DNA of 64,000 bases from Streptomyces sp. JH14 (lineage in GTDB: Bacteria; Actinomycetota; Actinomycetes; Streptomycetales; Streptomycetaceae): NCBI RefSeq assembly GCF_029428675.1, contig NZ_JAJNEL010000001.1, positions 124,001 to 188,000 of the forward strand, in the 5' to 3' direction. Positions 42,669 through 49,867 of this stretch are shown here, one piece after another (position 1 is the first letter of the stretch; each line of letters opens with the position of its first letter). Below the pieces are notes generated by a model. It worked only from the letters and a program-made list of their open reading frames with translations, ran no database searches and was not told the DNA's origin. Both the position numbers and the translations under genes were made by a program.

Positions 42669-43841
42669 ATGACTGCACCAGCGGACCGGTACGCGGCCCG
42701 TGAACGCGGCAACGCGTCGGACGCCGCCGGAGCCGTGATACTCGCCGCCTGCGCGGTCTGGTCCTTGATCAGCGCGGCCGGGCGGGAGACCCGGCCGGAG
42801 GGGGTGCTGCTGGCGCTGCTGGCCGTCGCGGCGGGCTTCGCCTGCGGCCGTATCTGCGGCACGCTGCTGCCGGTGGCCACCGCGACCGCCGCCGCCGTGG
42901 CCGCCCTGGTCATGGCCCTCCTCTCACGCAGCGGTCTGCCGGGCGCCACCGCCGCCGCCGACATAGCGCCCGGGCACACGGGGGCGGCGGCCGCGCTGCT
43001 GGTGCTGGCTGCGGGGGCCGCCTGCTGCGCGGCCGCGGCGGCCCGGCGGGTGCCGTTGCGCCTCGCGCTGCACCTGCTGGCGTTCGGTACCGCCTGCGCC
43101 GCGCTGACGCTGCGCTCGGTGGCCGGTTTCGTGGCGGCCCTCGGGGTACTGCTCTGTTCGCTGGCCGCGGCACGAATGCGCCGCAGGCTGCTCGGTCTCG
43201 CCGGGTTCGCGCTGGTGACGGCGCTGGTGGTCGGGACGTCCTGGGCGGTGGCCGAGGAAGCGCTGCCCGACGGCCTGACGATCTCCCTGGAGGGCCAGCT
43301 CACCCGGAACCGGGTGCTCCTGTGGCAGGACGCGGTGACACTCGCCGAGGAGCATCCGGCGCTCGGCATCGGACCCGACCGGTTCGCCGAGCTGAGCCCG
43401 ACCGCCCGGCAGTCTCTGCGGTCCGACGGGAAACCGCACTCGGCACCGCTCCAGCAGGCAGCCGAGCAGGGCGTGGTGGGGGTGGCGCTGCTGGGGGTGG
43501 CCTTCGGCTGGCTGCTGTACGTGCTCTGGCGCTCGCCCCGCACCACGGCGGTCGTCCTGACGGCGGGCGCGGCCCTCACCGCGCTCGCGACCCTGGCGAG
43601 TGTCGGGAACGCACTGAGCTTCACGCCGGTCACGGCGGGAGCGGGGCTGCTCGCGGGGCTGGCATCGGCCCGGCGGCCCATCGGGGACGGCGCCCCCGCA
43701 CCGGACCCTGCAGAAGCAGCGGACGTCCCGCGGCAGGAGCGCGGCGAGGGTGCGGGCCCCGGCGCGTACGACGCGGACGGGGCGGACAGGGCGGATGCCA
43801 CGGCCGAGCACGGTCCGCGGGCGGACCACACCCCGCTCTGA
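42669..43841 (+). CDS. O-antigen-ligase-like membrane protein
   Basis: 390 residues from ATG 42669 (GTG 42666 is equally possible). Multi-helix membrane protein (roughly eight to ten helices) that ends in the Wzy/WaaL region: LTRNRVLLWQDAVTLAEEHPALGIGPDRFAELSPTARQSL, with the LWxxAxxLxxxxPxxGxGxxxF pattern, and HSAPLQQAAEQGVVGVALLGVAFGWLL. Proteins of this family join or polymerise glycans at the outer face of the membrane. The acidic, proline-rich tail (from about 335) is disordered. Divergent from lnt; no glycosyltransferase cluster around it. Confidence 0.78.
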   Translation: MTAPADRYAARERGNASDAAGAVILAACAVWSLISAAGRETRPEGVLLALLAVAAGFACGRICGTLLPVATATAAAVAALVMALLSRSGLPGATAAADIAPGHTGAAAALLVLAAGAACCAAAAARRVPLRLALHLLAFGTACAALTLRSVAGFVAALGVLLCSLAAARMRRRLLGLAGFALVTALVVGTSWAVAEEALPDGLTISLEGQLTRNRVLLWQDAVTLAEEHPALGIGPDRFAELSPTARQSLRSDGKPHSAPLQQAAEQGVVGVALLGVAFGWLLYVLWRSPRTTAVVLTAGAALTALATLASVGNALSFTPVTAGAGLLAGLASARRPIGDGAPAPDPAEAADVPRQERGEGAGPGAYDADGADRADATAEHGPRADHTPL

Positions 43842-43927
43842 GCGACGGGAGCGCAGCCCCCTCGCCCCGGCTCCTCAGGCTCTTGCCGGCGGGGCCGCCG
43901 CCCGTTCGCAGGCGGGGCGGGGCGCGC

Positions 43928-44491
43928 TCAGCCTCCGGCCGGTGCGCCCGCCGCGGGAAGCTGGAGCCGCTCGCGGATGAAGCGCACCCCCGCCTCCGCG
44001 TCGTCCACCGTGACCGTGAACGTCCTGCCGTCACCGAGTTGGAGCACCAGGCCCTCCCCCCGGCGGACCACCACGGCCGTCCCCTGTTCCGGTCGCCAGC
44101 GGTAGCCCCAGCCGCCCCATTGGCGGGGGGTGACCTGGGGTACGAACTCCGCGCCCACCACGTGGGCCAGCAGGATCCGGCGGCGCGGCAGGCCCATGTG
44201 GCCGCAGCGCACTTCGAGGGCGTGCCCGTCGACGCGCACGGCCACGTTGACGAAGGCGACCGTGCCGAACAGCATGAGCAGGCCGGCCGCCACGCAGCCG
44301 ATGACCGCCATCAGCAGCGGGACGACGCCTGAGGTCCAGTTGGAGCTCACCGCGAGCTCGACACCCAGGGCCAGGCACGCCGCACCGGCGGCGGCGAGAA
44401 CCCACTGGGCCTTGTTGCTGGCCCGCCCGGTCCAAACGGTGGGAGACGCCTCGGCCGTGTTGTGCCTCGGTTTTCGGGGGTGGTCCCTCAT
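43928..44491 (-). CDS. membrane protein of unknown function (two helices, PH-like tail)
   Basis: 187 residues from ATG 44491. Two membrane helices: WVLAAAGAACLALGVELAV and VVPLLMAVIGCVAAGLLMLFG, both in the N-terminal half. The C-terminal half is beta-rich, with VDGHALEVRCGHMGLPRRRILLAHVVGAEFVPQVTPRQWGGWGYRWRPEQGTAVVVRRGEG, resembling the PH-like domains of actinomycete membrane proteins (DUF3093/YdbS style). Conserved widely in Streptomyces with unknown role; the WGGWGYRWRP motif is a constant. It lies between an O-antigen-ligase-like gene (convergent) and a racemase-like gene (68 bp, same strand). Confidence 0.72.
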   Translation of the reverse strand: MRDHPRKPRHNTAEASPTVWTGRASNKAQWVLAAAGAACLALGVELAVSSNWTSGVVPLLMAVIGCVAAGLLMLFGTVAFVNVAVRVDGHALEVRCGHMGLPRRRILLAHVVGAEFVPQVTPRQWGGWGYRWRPEQGTAVVVRRGEGLVLQLGDGRTFTVTVDDAEAGVRFIRERLQLPAAGAPAGG

Positions 44492-44559
44492 GCCAGCAGC
44501 GTACTCAGAATCCGCCCGGCGGGGATGGGTCCAACAGCTCTCGCGGGACCGCCGAAGCC

Positions 44560-45345
44560 TCAGCGGGCGGGGCTGACGGCGCTCAGCAGAAGCCCTTCGG
44601 CGTAGGTCAGGGCGGCTTCCGGCAGCTGGGCGTCGTGGCCGCCGAGGAGCACGGTGAGCGAGGTGGCCGGTTCGGCCGACGGAGCGGGTTCGGCCCCGAT
44701 CCGGCGCAGTGCCTGGGCGGCGACGGCCCCGGCGGAGCCGTGCAGTGCGACGGGCGGCCGACCGGGCTGCTGAACGGCGGCCCTGATGCGCTCGGCGACC
44801 AGTTCGTAGTGGGTGCAGCCGAGGACGACGGCCCGTACGTCCGGTGGAGTGAGGGCGGCCGCCGCGGCGACGGTCCGGTCGATCGCGGCCATGTCCGCGT
44901 TCTGCACGGCGTCGGCGAGTCCGGGGCACGGGACCTCGGTGACGGCGACGGAGCCGGCGAAGTCACGGATGAGTCCGCGCTGGTACGGGCTGCCCGTGGT
45001 GGCGGGGGTCGCCCAGATGGCGACGGGGCCGCCACCGGCCGCGGCCGGCTTGATCGCGGGGACGGTGCCGATGACCGGCAGCGTGGGCTCCAGCTCGGCG
45101 CGGAGCGCCGGCAGGGCGTGCACGGAGGCGGTGTTGCAGGCGACGATCAGTGCGTCGGGCCGGTGGGCGGCGGCCGCACGGGCGACGGCGAGCGCGAGGC
45201 CGGTCACATCCTGCGGCGTGCGCGGTCCCCACGGCATGGAGGCGGGGTCGGACGAGAGCACCAGGTCGGCGTCGGGCCTCAGCCGGCGTACCGCGGTGGC
45301 CGCCGCGAGCAGGCCGATTCCGGAGTCCATGAGCGCGATCTTCAC
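44560..45345 (-). CDS. glutamate racemase-like protein (aspartate/glutamate racemase family)
   Basis: 261 residues from GTG 45345. Both catalytic cysteines of MurI are present: IVACNTASVHALP (first) and VVLGCTHYELV (second), with conserved neighbours; the N-terminal MDSGIGLLAAATAVRRLRPDADL strand replaces the usual DSGVGGL by DSGIGLL. MurI makes D-glutamate for peptidoglycan. Another, canonical murI usually exists in Streptomyces, so this paralogue may have a different role. ATG 45330 is an internal alternative start. Divergent from a glycosyltransferase gene, no obvious operon partners. Confidence 0.8.
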   Translation of the reverse strand: MKIALMDSGIGLLAAATAVRRLRPDADLVLSSDPASMPWGPRTPQDVTGLALAVARAAAAHRPDALIVACNTASVHALPALRAELEPTLPVIGTVPAIKPAAAGGGPVAIWATPATTGSPYQRGLIRDFAGSVAVTEVPCPGLADAVQNADMAAIDRTVAAAAALTPPDVRAVVLGCTHYELVAERIRAAVQQPGRPPVALHGSAGAVAAQALRRIGAEPAPSAEPATSLTVLLGGHDAQLPEAALTYAEGLLLSAVSPAR

Positions 45346-45403
45346 CCGGTCACCATAGTCGACCGCCCTTGCGCTCTCGTCGGAGTGGGGCAGACTGCGG
45401 CGG

Positions 45404-46582
45404 ATGAGCGCCGTTGCGTGGATCGCCGTGGGTTCGCTGGCCGCATGGGTGTGGCTGCTGCTGGGGCAGGGTTTCTTCTGGCGTACCGGCCAGCGGCTGC
45501 CGCGGCGCGCGGCCCCGGACCGCTGGCCGTCGGTGGCGATCGTCGTGCCCGCACGCGATGAAGCGGACATGCTGCCGGTGAGTCTGCCGTCGCTGCTGGC
45601 GCAGGACTATCCGGGGGCCGCGGAGGTCTTCCTGGTCGACGACTGCAGCAAGGACGGCACCGGTGATCTCGCGCGTGCGCTGTCTGTACGCCACGGCGGG
45701 CTGCCGGTGACGGTGGTGTCGCCCGGGGAGCCCGAGCCCGGCTGGACGGGCAAGCTCTGGGCCGTCCGGCACGGGATCTCGCTGGCGCAGGCCCGGAAGC
45801 CGGCGCCGGAGTATCTCCTGCTGACCGACGCGGACATCGCACATGAGCCGGACAGCCTGAGGGAGCTGGTCTCCGCGGCCTGCTCCGGCGGGTTCGACCT
45901 GGTCTCGCAGATGGCGCGGCTGCGAGTGGCGAGCGCCTGGGAGCGCCTGGTCGTGCCGGCCTTCGTGTACTTCTTCGCGCAGCTCTATCCGTTCCGGTGG
46001 GTGAACCGGGCGGGGGCGCGGACCGCGGCGGCGGCCGGGGGGTGCGTACTGCTGCGGACCGAGGCCGCACAGCGGGCGCGGGTGCCGGAGTCGATCCGGC
46101 AGGCGGTGATCGACGATGTGTCGCTGGCGCGCGCGGTGCAGCGCAGCGGCGGCCGGATCTGGCTGGGGCTCGCGGAGCGGGTGGACAGTGTGCGCCCGTA
46201 TCCGCGGCTGGCGGATCTGTGGCGCATGGTCTCGCGCAGCGCGTACGCGCAGCTGCGGCACAACCCGCTGCTGCTCGCCGGGACGGTACTGGGTCTCGCA
46301 CTCGTCTATCTGGCACCGCCGGTCACTCTTGCGGCGGGGCTGACGGCCGGTGATCCGGCGGCGGCGTGGGCGGGTGGCGCGGCGTGGGCGGTGATGGCGG
46401 GAACGTACATGCCGATGCTGGGCTACTACCGGCAGTCGCTCTGGCTGGGGCCGCTGCTGCCGTTCACCGCCGTGCTGTATCTGCTGATGACCGTCGATTC
46501 GGCGGTACAGCACCACCGGGGCCGCGGTGCGGCCTGGAAGGGGCGTACCTACGCCCGTCCCGAGGCCGCACCGGAGCGATGA
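45404..46582 (+). CDS. family 2 glycosyltransferase (hopene-associated HpnB type)
   Basis: 392 residues. An N-terminal membrane helix (VAWIAVGSLAAWVWLLLG), then a GT2 catalytic domain: VAIVVPARDEADMLPVSLPSLL, DDCSKDGTGDLA, LLLTDADIAHEP (metal-binding DxD), and a QxxRW-like region at SVRPYPRLADLWRM; followed by three or four C-terminal helices (LLAGTVLGLALVYL and others). This arrangement matches HpnB and related membrane glycosyltransferases. Likely acts on a lipid or carotenoid/hopanoid acceptor at the inner face of the membrane. Stop at 46582 faces the convergent TerD gene. Confidence 0.85.
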   Translation: MSAVAWIAVGSLAAWVWLLLGQGFFWRTGQRLPRRAAPDRWPSVAIVVPARDEADMLPVSLPSLLAQDYPGAAEVFLVDDCSKDGTGDLARALSVRHGGLPVTVVSPGEPEPGWTGKLWAVRHGISLAQARKPAPEYLLLTDADIAHEPDSLRELVSAACSGGFDLVSQMARLRVASAWERLVVPAFVYFFAQLYPFRWVNRAGARTAAAAGGCVLLRTEAAQRARVPESIRQAVIDDVSLARAVQRSGGRIWLGLAERVDSVRPYPRLADLWRMVSRSAYAQLRHNPLLLAGTVLGLALVYLAPPVTLAAGLTAGDPAAAWAGGAAWAVMAGTYMPMLGYYRQSLWLGPLLPFTAVLYLLMTVDSAVQHHRGRGAAWKGRTYARPEAAPER

Positions 46583-46594
46583 GCGGTGGGGGTA

Positions 46595-46626
46595 CCCGTC
46601 CTTCGTCGGTAGCGGTACCGGACGGG
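46595..46626. terminator. possible terminator between convergent genes
   Basis: 7-bp stem CCCGTCC / GGACGGG with an 18-nt loop, between the stops at 46582 and 46634. Confidence 0.35.
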
Positions 46627-46633
46627 CCGGGGG

Positions 46634-47959
46634 TCATTTACGACCGGGTGTCCAGTTCATCCCCCACCCGTAGGCGTAGTCGACGGTGCGCTGCGGGCTC
46701 ACCCCGCGTTCGGGTACGAGATAGCGGGCTTCGCGCTGGACGGTGAGGTCTCCCCCGTTGTTGGTGAGGAGTGCGAGCGCGCAGACCGTGGAGGGGACGG
46801 TGCATTCGTCGAGCGAGAAGTCGATGGCGGCGCCGTGCTGCGGCTGGAGGGTTACGGTCGCGTGCAGATCGGCGAAACTCCGGGCGCCTTCATAGATGGT
46901 GACGAAGATCAGGACGCGGCGGAGCCGGTCCTTGTGGTCGAGGTTGATCGTCAGGTTCTCACCGGTCGAGACGGCGCCGGTGCGGTCGTCTCCGTCGAGA
47001 TGGATATAGGGCGGCTGCGCGAAGGCACCGAAGGCGTTTCCGAGCGCCTGCACAACTCCCTTCCTGCCGTCGGTGAGTTCGTAGAGCGCACAGAGATCAA
47101 GATCGAGGTCCGCGTGGTGGGCGACGGCTCTGCCGAGTTTGCTGCCCCAGCCCGTGAACTGTTTGCGCACCTGCCAGTTGAGATTCACGCGCATGGCTCC
47201 CGAAGTACCGCCCTGCTTGGCGAGGGAGACCGAGGGCGCGTCCTTGGTGAGCGTCACCTTGGACAGCCGGACGGGCTGAGTGGCCGGCGGGGCGGCCGGG
47301 GGTACGGGTGGTGCCGTCGGGACGGTGGGCAACGTGTGGAGGTACTGCCCCGCGGGCGCCTGCGGCGGCGCCGGCAGGTCAACTCGCGTTGCACTATGGG
47401 GCGGTTGAGGCTGTTGCGGGGGCTGGGGCCGCTGCGGTTCGTCGACGGAAATCCCGAAGTCCGTTGCGAGCCCTTCGAGACCGGTGCTGTACCCCTGGCC
47501 GACGGCGCGGAATTTCCACGCTCCCTGCCGCCGGTACAGCTCACCGAGAATGAATGCCGTCTCCACCGTCGCATCGGCGCTGTCGAAGCGCGCGATCTCG
47601 GCGCCGTCGGACGCATCCATGATCCGTACGTGCAGCCCTGCCACCTGCCCGAACGCGCCGCCGTCCGCGGATGCGGCCAGGACGATGCGCTCGATGACGG
47701 GCTCCACCCGCGCCAGGTCGACCGCGATGCTGTCCGCGACACCACCCGCCACACTCCGTCGCCCTTCGTGACGGACCGAACCCGATCCGTGCACCGGCTG
47801 GTTGTAAAAGACGAAGTCCGCGTCGCTGCGGACCTTTCCCGACACGAGAAGGAGCGCCGATCCGTCCACGTCCGGTGTGCCGGGGGCGGCACGCCACCCC
47901 AATTCGACGCGCACGGCCTGAGCCGCCACCGGAACATTGGCTCCTTTTAGCATGGTCAT
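46634..47959 (-). CDS. TerD-family protein with two TerD domains
   Basis: 441 residues from ATG 47959 ([21 protein letters not shown] is the usual start; ATG 47953 and 47971 are alternatives). Domain 1 (1-170): [47 protein letters not shown], and [19 protein letters not shown], with acidic Ca2+-binding residues. A proline/glutamine-rich linker (~175-235) leads to domain 2 (~240-435) beginning [17 protein letters not shown] and containing [17 protein letters not shown] and [16 protein letters not shown]. TerD proteins bind calcium and belong to tellurite/stress resistance clusters, but no terABC genes are nearby. Cytoplasmic. Confidence 0.9.
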   Translation of the reverse strand: MTMLKGANVPVAAQAVRVELGWRAAPGTPDVDGSALLLVSGKVRSDADFVFYNQPVHGSGSVRHEGRRSVAGGVADSIAVDLARVEPVIERIVLAASADGGAFGQVAGLHVRIMDASDGAEIARFDSADATVETAFILGELYRRQGAWKFRAVGQGYSTGLEGLATDFGISVDEPQRPQPPQQPQPPHSATRVDLPAPPQAPAGQYLHTLPTVPTAPPVPPAAPPATQPVRLSKVTLTKDAPSVSLAKQGGTSGAMRVNLNWQVRKQFTGWGSKLGRAVAHHADLDLDLCALYELTDGRKGVVQALGNAFGAFAQPPYIHLDGDDRTGAVSTGENLTINLDHKDRLRRVLIFVTIYEGARSFADLHATVTLQPQHGAAIDFSLDECTVPSTVCALALLTNNGGDLTVQREARYLVPERGVSPQRTVDYAYGWGMNWTPGRK

Positions 47960-48226
47960 GTCCGCCCCCATCGCGAGCCCGGCTGCCAAAGGCTTTCCGG
48001 GCCAACCTAATCCGTACCCGCCGCGGAGCCCACAGCCATGCCGTGCCCCGTCCGGCGATCCGCCGGTAACCCCCTGTGAACTCGCCCTTTACACGATCAC
48101 TACGGGCCCGGACGCCCTTTTTTCCCAAGTTCGCTCGCATTGGGGATCCCAGTTCACTCACATCTCGTAAACCAACCCTCTTATCGGGCTCCCCAACCAG
48201 CACATCGTGGGCTTAACTTATGTGCC

Positions 48227-48706
48227 ATGACCTCCCCCCGCTCCACCTACGGCGGCGGCTACTACGCCGCACCGTCGTTCCCCGACACTCCGATCTACGA
48301 CTCCCTGGTCGCGGAGCGGGGCACCCCTCAGATCGCCCCGATCCGAGTGCCTGCCGCCTATGACACCGGCAGCAGCTATCTGCCGGCGCTGCCGTCGGCG
48401 TTGCCGGCCCTGCCCGCGGCGCCTTCCCAGTCCGGCCCGTCGTACGGCTACCCGCAGCCGATGGCCGCGCAGCAGCAGAGCTACACGCCGATGCAGCCGG
48501 CTCATCTGCAGCACGCCCCGGCGCCGTACATCCCGCAGCAGCCGACGGGGATGCGTGGCGGATACCAGGCGCCGCAGCCCCAGCAGCAGCGCCCCGCGCC
48601 GAGCACCGGATACGAGTCGATGCGTCCCGCGTCGCCGCGCCCCGTGCCCGCGCCCTCTCCGTACGAGGACCCGTACAACCGCCCGTACCAGGGCCGGGGG
48701 TACTGA
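48227..48706 (+). CDS. DUF6643 family protein, proline/glutamine-rich
   Basis: 159 residues from ATG 48227. N-terminus SPRSTYGGGYYAAPSFPDTPIYDSLVAERGTPQIAPIRVPAAYD is the DUF6643 signature (shown here in pieces: GGGYYAAPSFPDTPIYDSL and RGTPQIAPIRVPAAYD). The rest is low-complexity proline, glutamine, alanine and tyrosine (PQPQQQRPAPSTGYESM), intrinsically disordered. A TAACTT hexamer ends seven bases before the ATG without a ribosome binding site, suggesting a leaderless mRNA. Well conserved across Streptomyces; unknown function. The stop codon lies inside a 14-bp tandem repeat. Confidence 0.82.
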   Translation: MTSPRSTYGGGYYAAPSFPDTPIYDSLVAERGTPQIAPIRVPAAYDTGSSYLPALPSALPALPAAPSQSGPSYGYPQPMAAQQQSYTPMQPAHLQHAPAPYIPQQPTGMRGGYQAPQPQQQRPAPSTGYESMRPASPRPVPAPSPYEDPYNRPYQGRGY

Positions 48707-48729
48707 GCCGGGGGTACTGAGCCGGGGGA
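48693..48729 (+). repeat. 14-bp tandem repeat spanning the DUF6643 stop codon
   Basis: GCCGGGGGTACTGA occurs twice (48693-48706, 48707-48720) and a third partial copy follows (GCCGGGGGAC). The first TGA is the actual stop. Confidence 0.75.
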
Positions 48730-48730
48730 C

Positions 48731-48753
48731 GCCGGCCGGCGCTGCCGGCCGGC
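48731..48753 (+). terminator. hairpin terminator after DUF6643
   Basis: GCCGGCCGGC, 3-nt loop GCT, GCCGGCCGGC: perfect 10-bp stem 25 bases after the stop. Confidence 0.7.
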
Positions 48754-49107
48754 CGCACCGAGCCGGGCGACCCGCCGCACACCGGGCCGCCCGGGATGCT
48801 TGCCGGGGGCATGCATCCTCCGGCACTGCGTGCTGTGCCCATGCATCCGGTCGGGGCGTCGTCGAGCCGTGGGGACTCGACGACGGCCGCCGATGGCGCG
48901 TGTCCGCGGGGCGGGGCCCGCGCGAGCCGGCAGCCGCGCACGGCGCCGGTCGTCTCATCATCACGCCGACGCACGAGGACCGGTCGAGGGGGAACTCACC
49001 GGGGTGACCCGCGCGTTGCACAGAGTGAAGTAGCTCTCTCTTCGCTGCTCCAGCGCGCGAACGGTGCCGTATCAGGTTATGACGGATGCGGAAGGGGGTG
49101 CAGAACG
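48754..49107. other. 354-bp region without a gene
   Basis: No credible coding frame; the long open frames here are antisense noise. A GAAGGGGG site at 49091-49098 belongs to the following gene. I found no clear promoter hexamers. Confidence 0.4.
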
Positions 49108-49716
49108 GTGCGAGCAGTTTCGGGAGTCTGGCGTTGGCGGCACAATCCTCTGCGCCGCGCCACTGACCGGCTCGAGGCATGGCTGGCCCTGGTCGCGTTG
49201 CTGCTGATGGTCCTGGCTGCGCCTGTGTGCGGCTGGCTGTGCGGGGTGCTCACCGACGGCGCCCTGCAGGAGGCGGTACGGGCCCAGCAGGCGCAGCGCC
49301 ATGTCATCACGGCCGTGGTGGTACGCCGCGTGCCGGGGGCGTCGAATCTTGCCGCGGATCCTGAAGTCTCCTCGGAGCGCACGACCCGGACGACGGTGCT
49401 GGCACGCTGGAAGGCCCCGGACGGCACGCCCCGCAGGGATACGGTGGCGACCTCCTCCCGCGTCACGGAGCCCGGCTCCCGGGTACGTATCTGGACCGAC
49501 CGGCAGGGCCGTGCCGCGCTGCCCCCCATGGACGGGACGACGGCCCGCACGCATGCGGCACTGGCCGGGTTCGGGGTGACGCTGATCGGCGTCGGTCTGA
49601 TCGAGACCGGGCGGCGTCTGATCGTATGGCGCATGGTGCAACGGCGGTATGCGCGACTCGACCGGGACTGGGCCGAGTCGGGCCCGGACTGGGGCAGGAC
49701 GGGCACAGGCAGCTGA
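49108..49716 (+). CDS. Rv1733c-like membrane protein
   Basis: 202 residues from GTG 49108, preceded by GAAGGGGG. N-terminal positively charged segment VSGVWRWRHNPLRRATDRLEAW, then helix 1 LALVALLLMVLAAPVCGWLCGVL, an external domain of about 90 residues (VVRRVPGASNLAADPEV, TVLARWKAPDGTPRRDTV, RVTEPGSRVRIWTDRQG), then helix 2 LAGFGVTLIGVGLIETGRRLIVW and a basic tail. This two-helix design with the RWRxNPLRRxTD start matches the Rv1733c family of actinobacterial membrane proteins, whose role is unknown. A hairpin terminator follows. Confidence 0.82.
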   Translation: MRAVSGVWRWRHNPLRRATDRLEAWLALVALLLMVLAAPVCGWLCGVLTDGALQEAVRAQQAQRHVITAVVVRRVPGASNLAADPEVSSERTTRTTVLARWKAPDGTPRRDTVATSSRVTEPGSRVRIWTDRQGRAALPPMDGTTARTHAALAGFGVTLIGVGLIETGRRLIVWRMVQRRYARLDRDWAESGPDWGRTGTGS

Positions 49717-49770
49717 TGAGCTGCTGATCGGGTCAACTCCCGCCCCCCGCGCGCGCTACGGTGGACCGGC

Positions 49771-49793
49771 CCGCCCGCCTCTTCGGCGGGCGG
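49771..49793 (+). terminator. hairpin terminator
   Basis: Perfect 9-bp stem CCGCCCGCC / GGCGGGCGG with a 5-nt loop TCTTC, 54 bp after the stop at 49716. Confidence 0.6.
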
Positions 49794-49867
49794 ACCCGGA
49801 ATGACCGCTGCCGCAAGGCCGGTGGTCAGGGCATCACACACGCACGAGGTGGGGGCACAGCAGCGCC

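Noticed and set aside
42669..46582. Part of an exopolysaccharide or O-antigen gene cluster
   Set aside because: Only one ligase-like and one HpnB-type glycosyltransferase gene, with unrelated genes between and opposite orientations.
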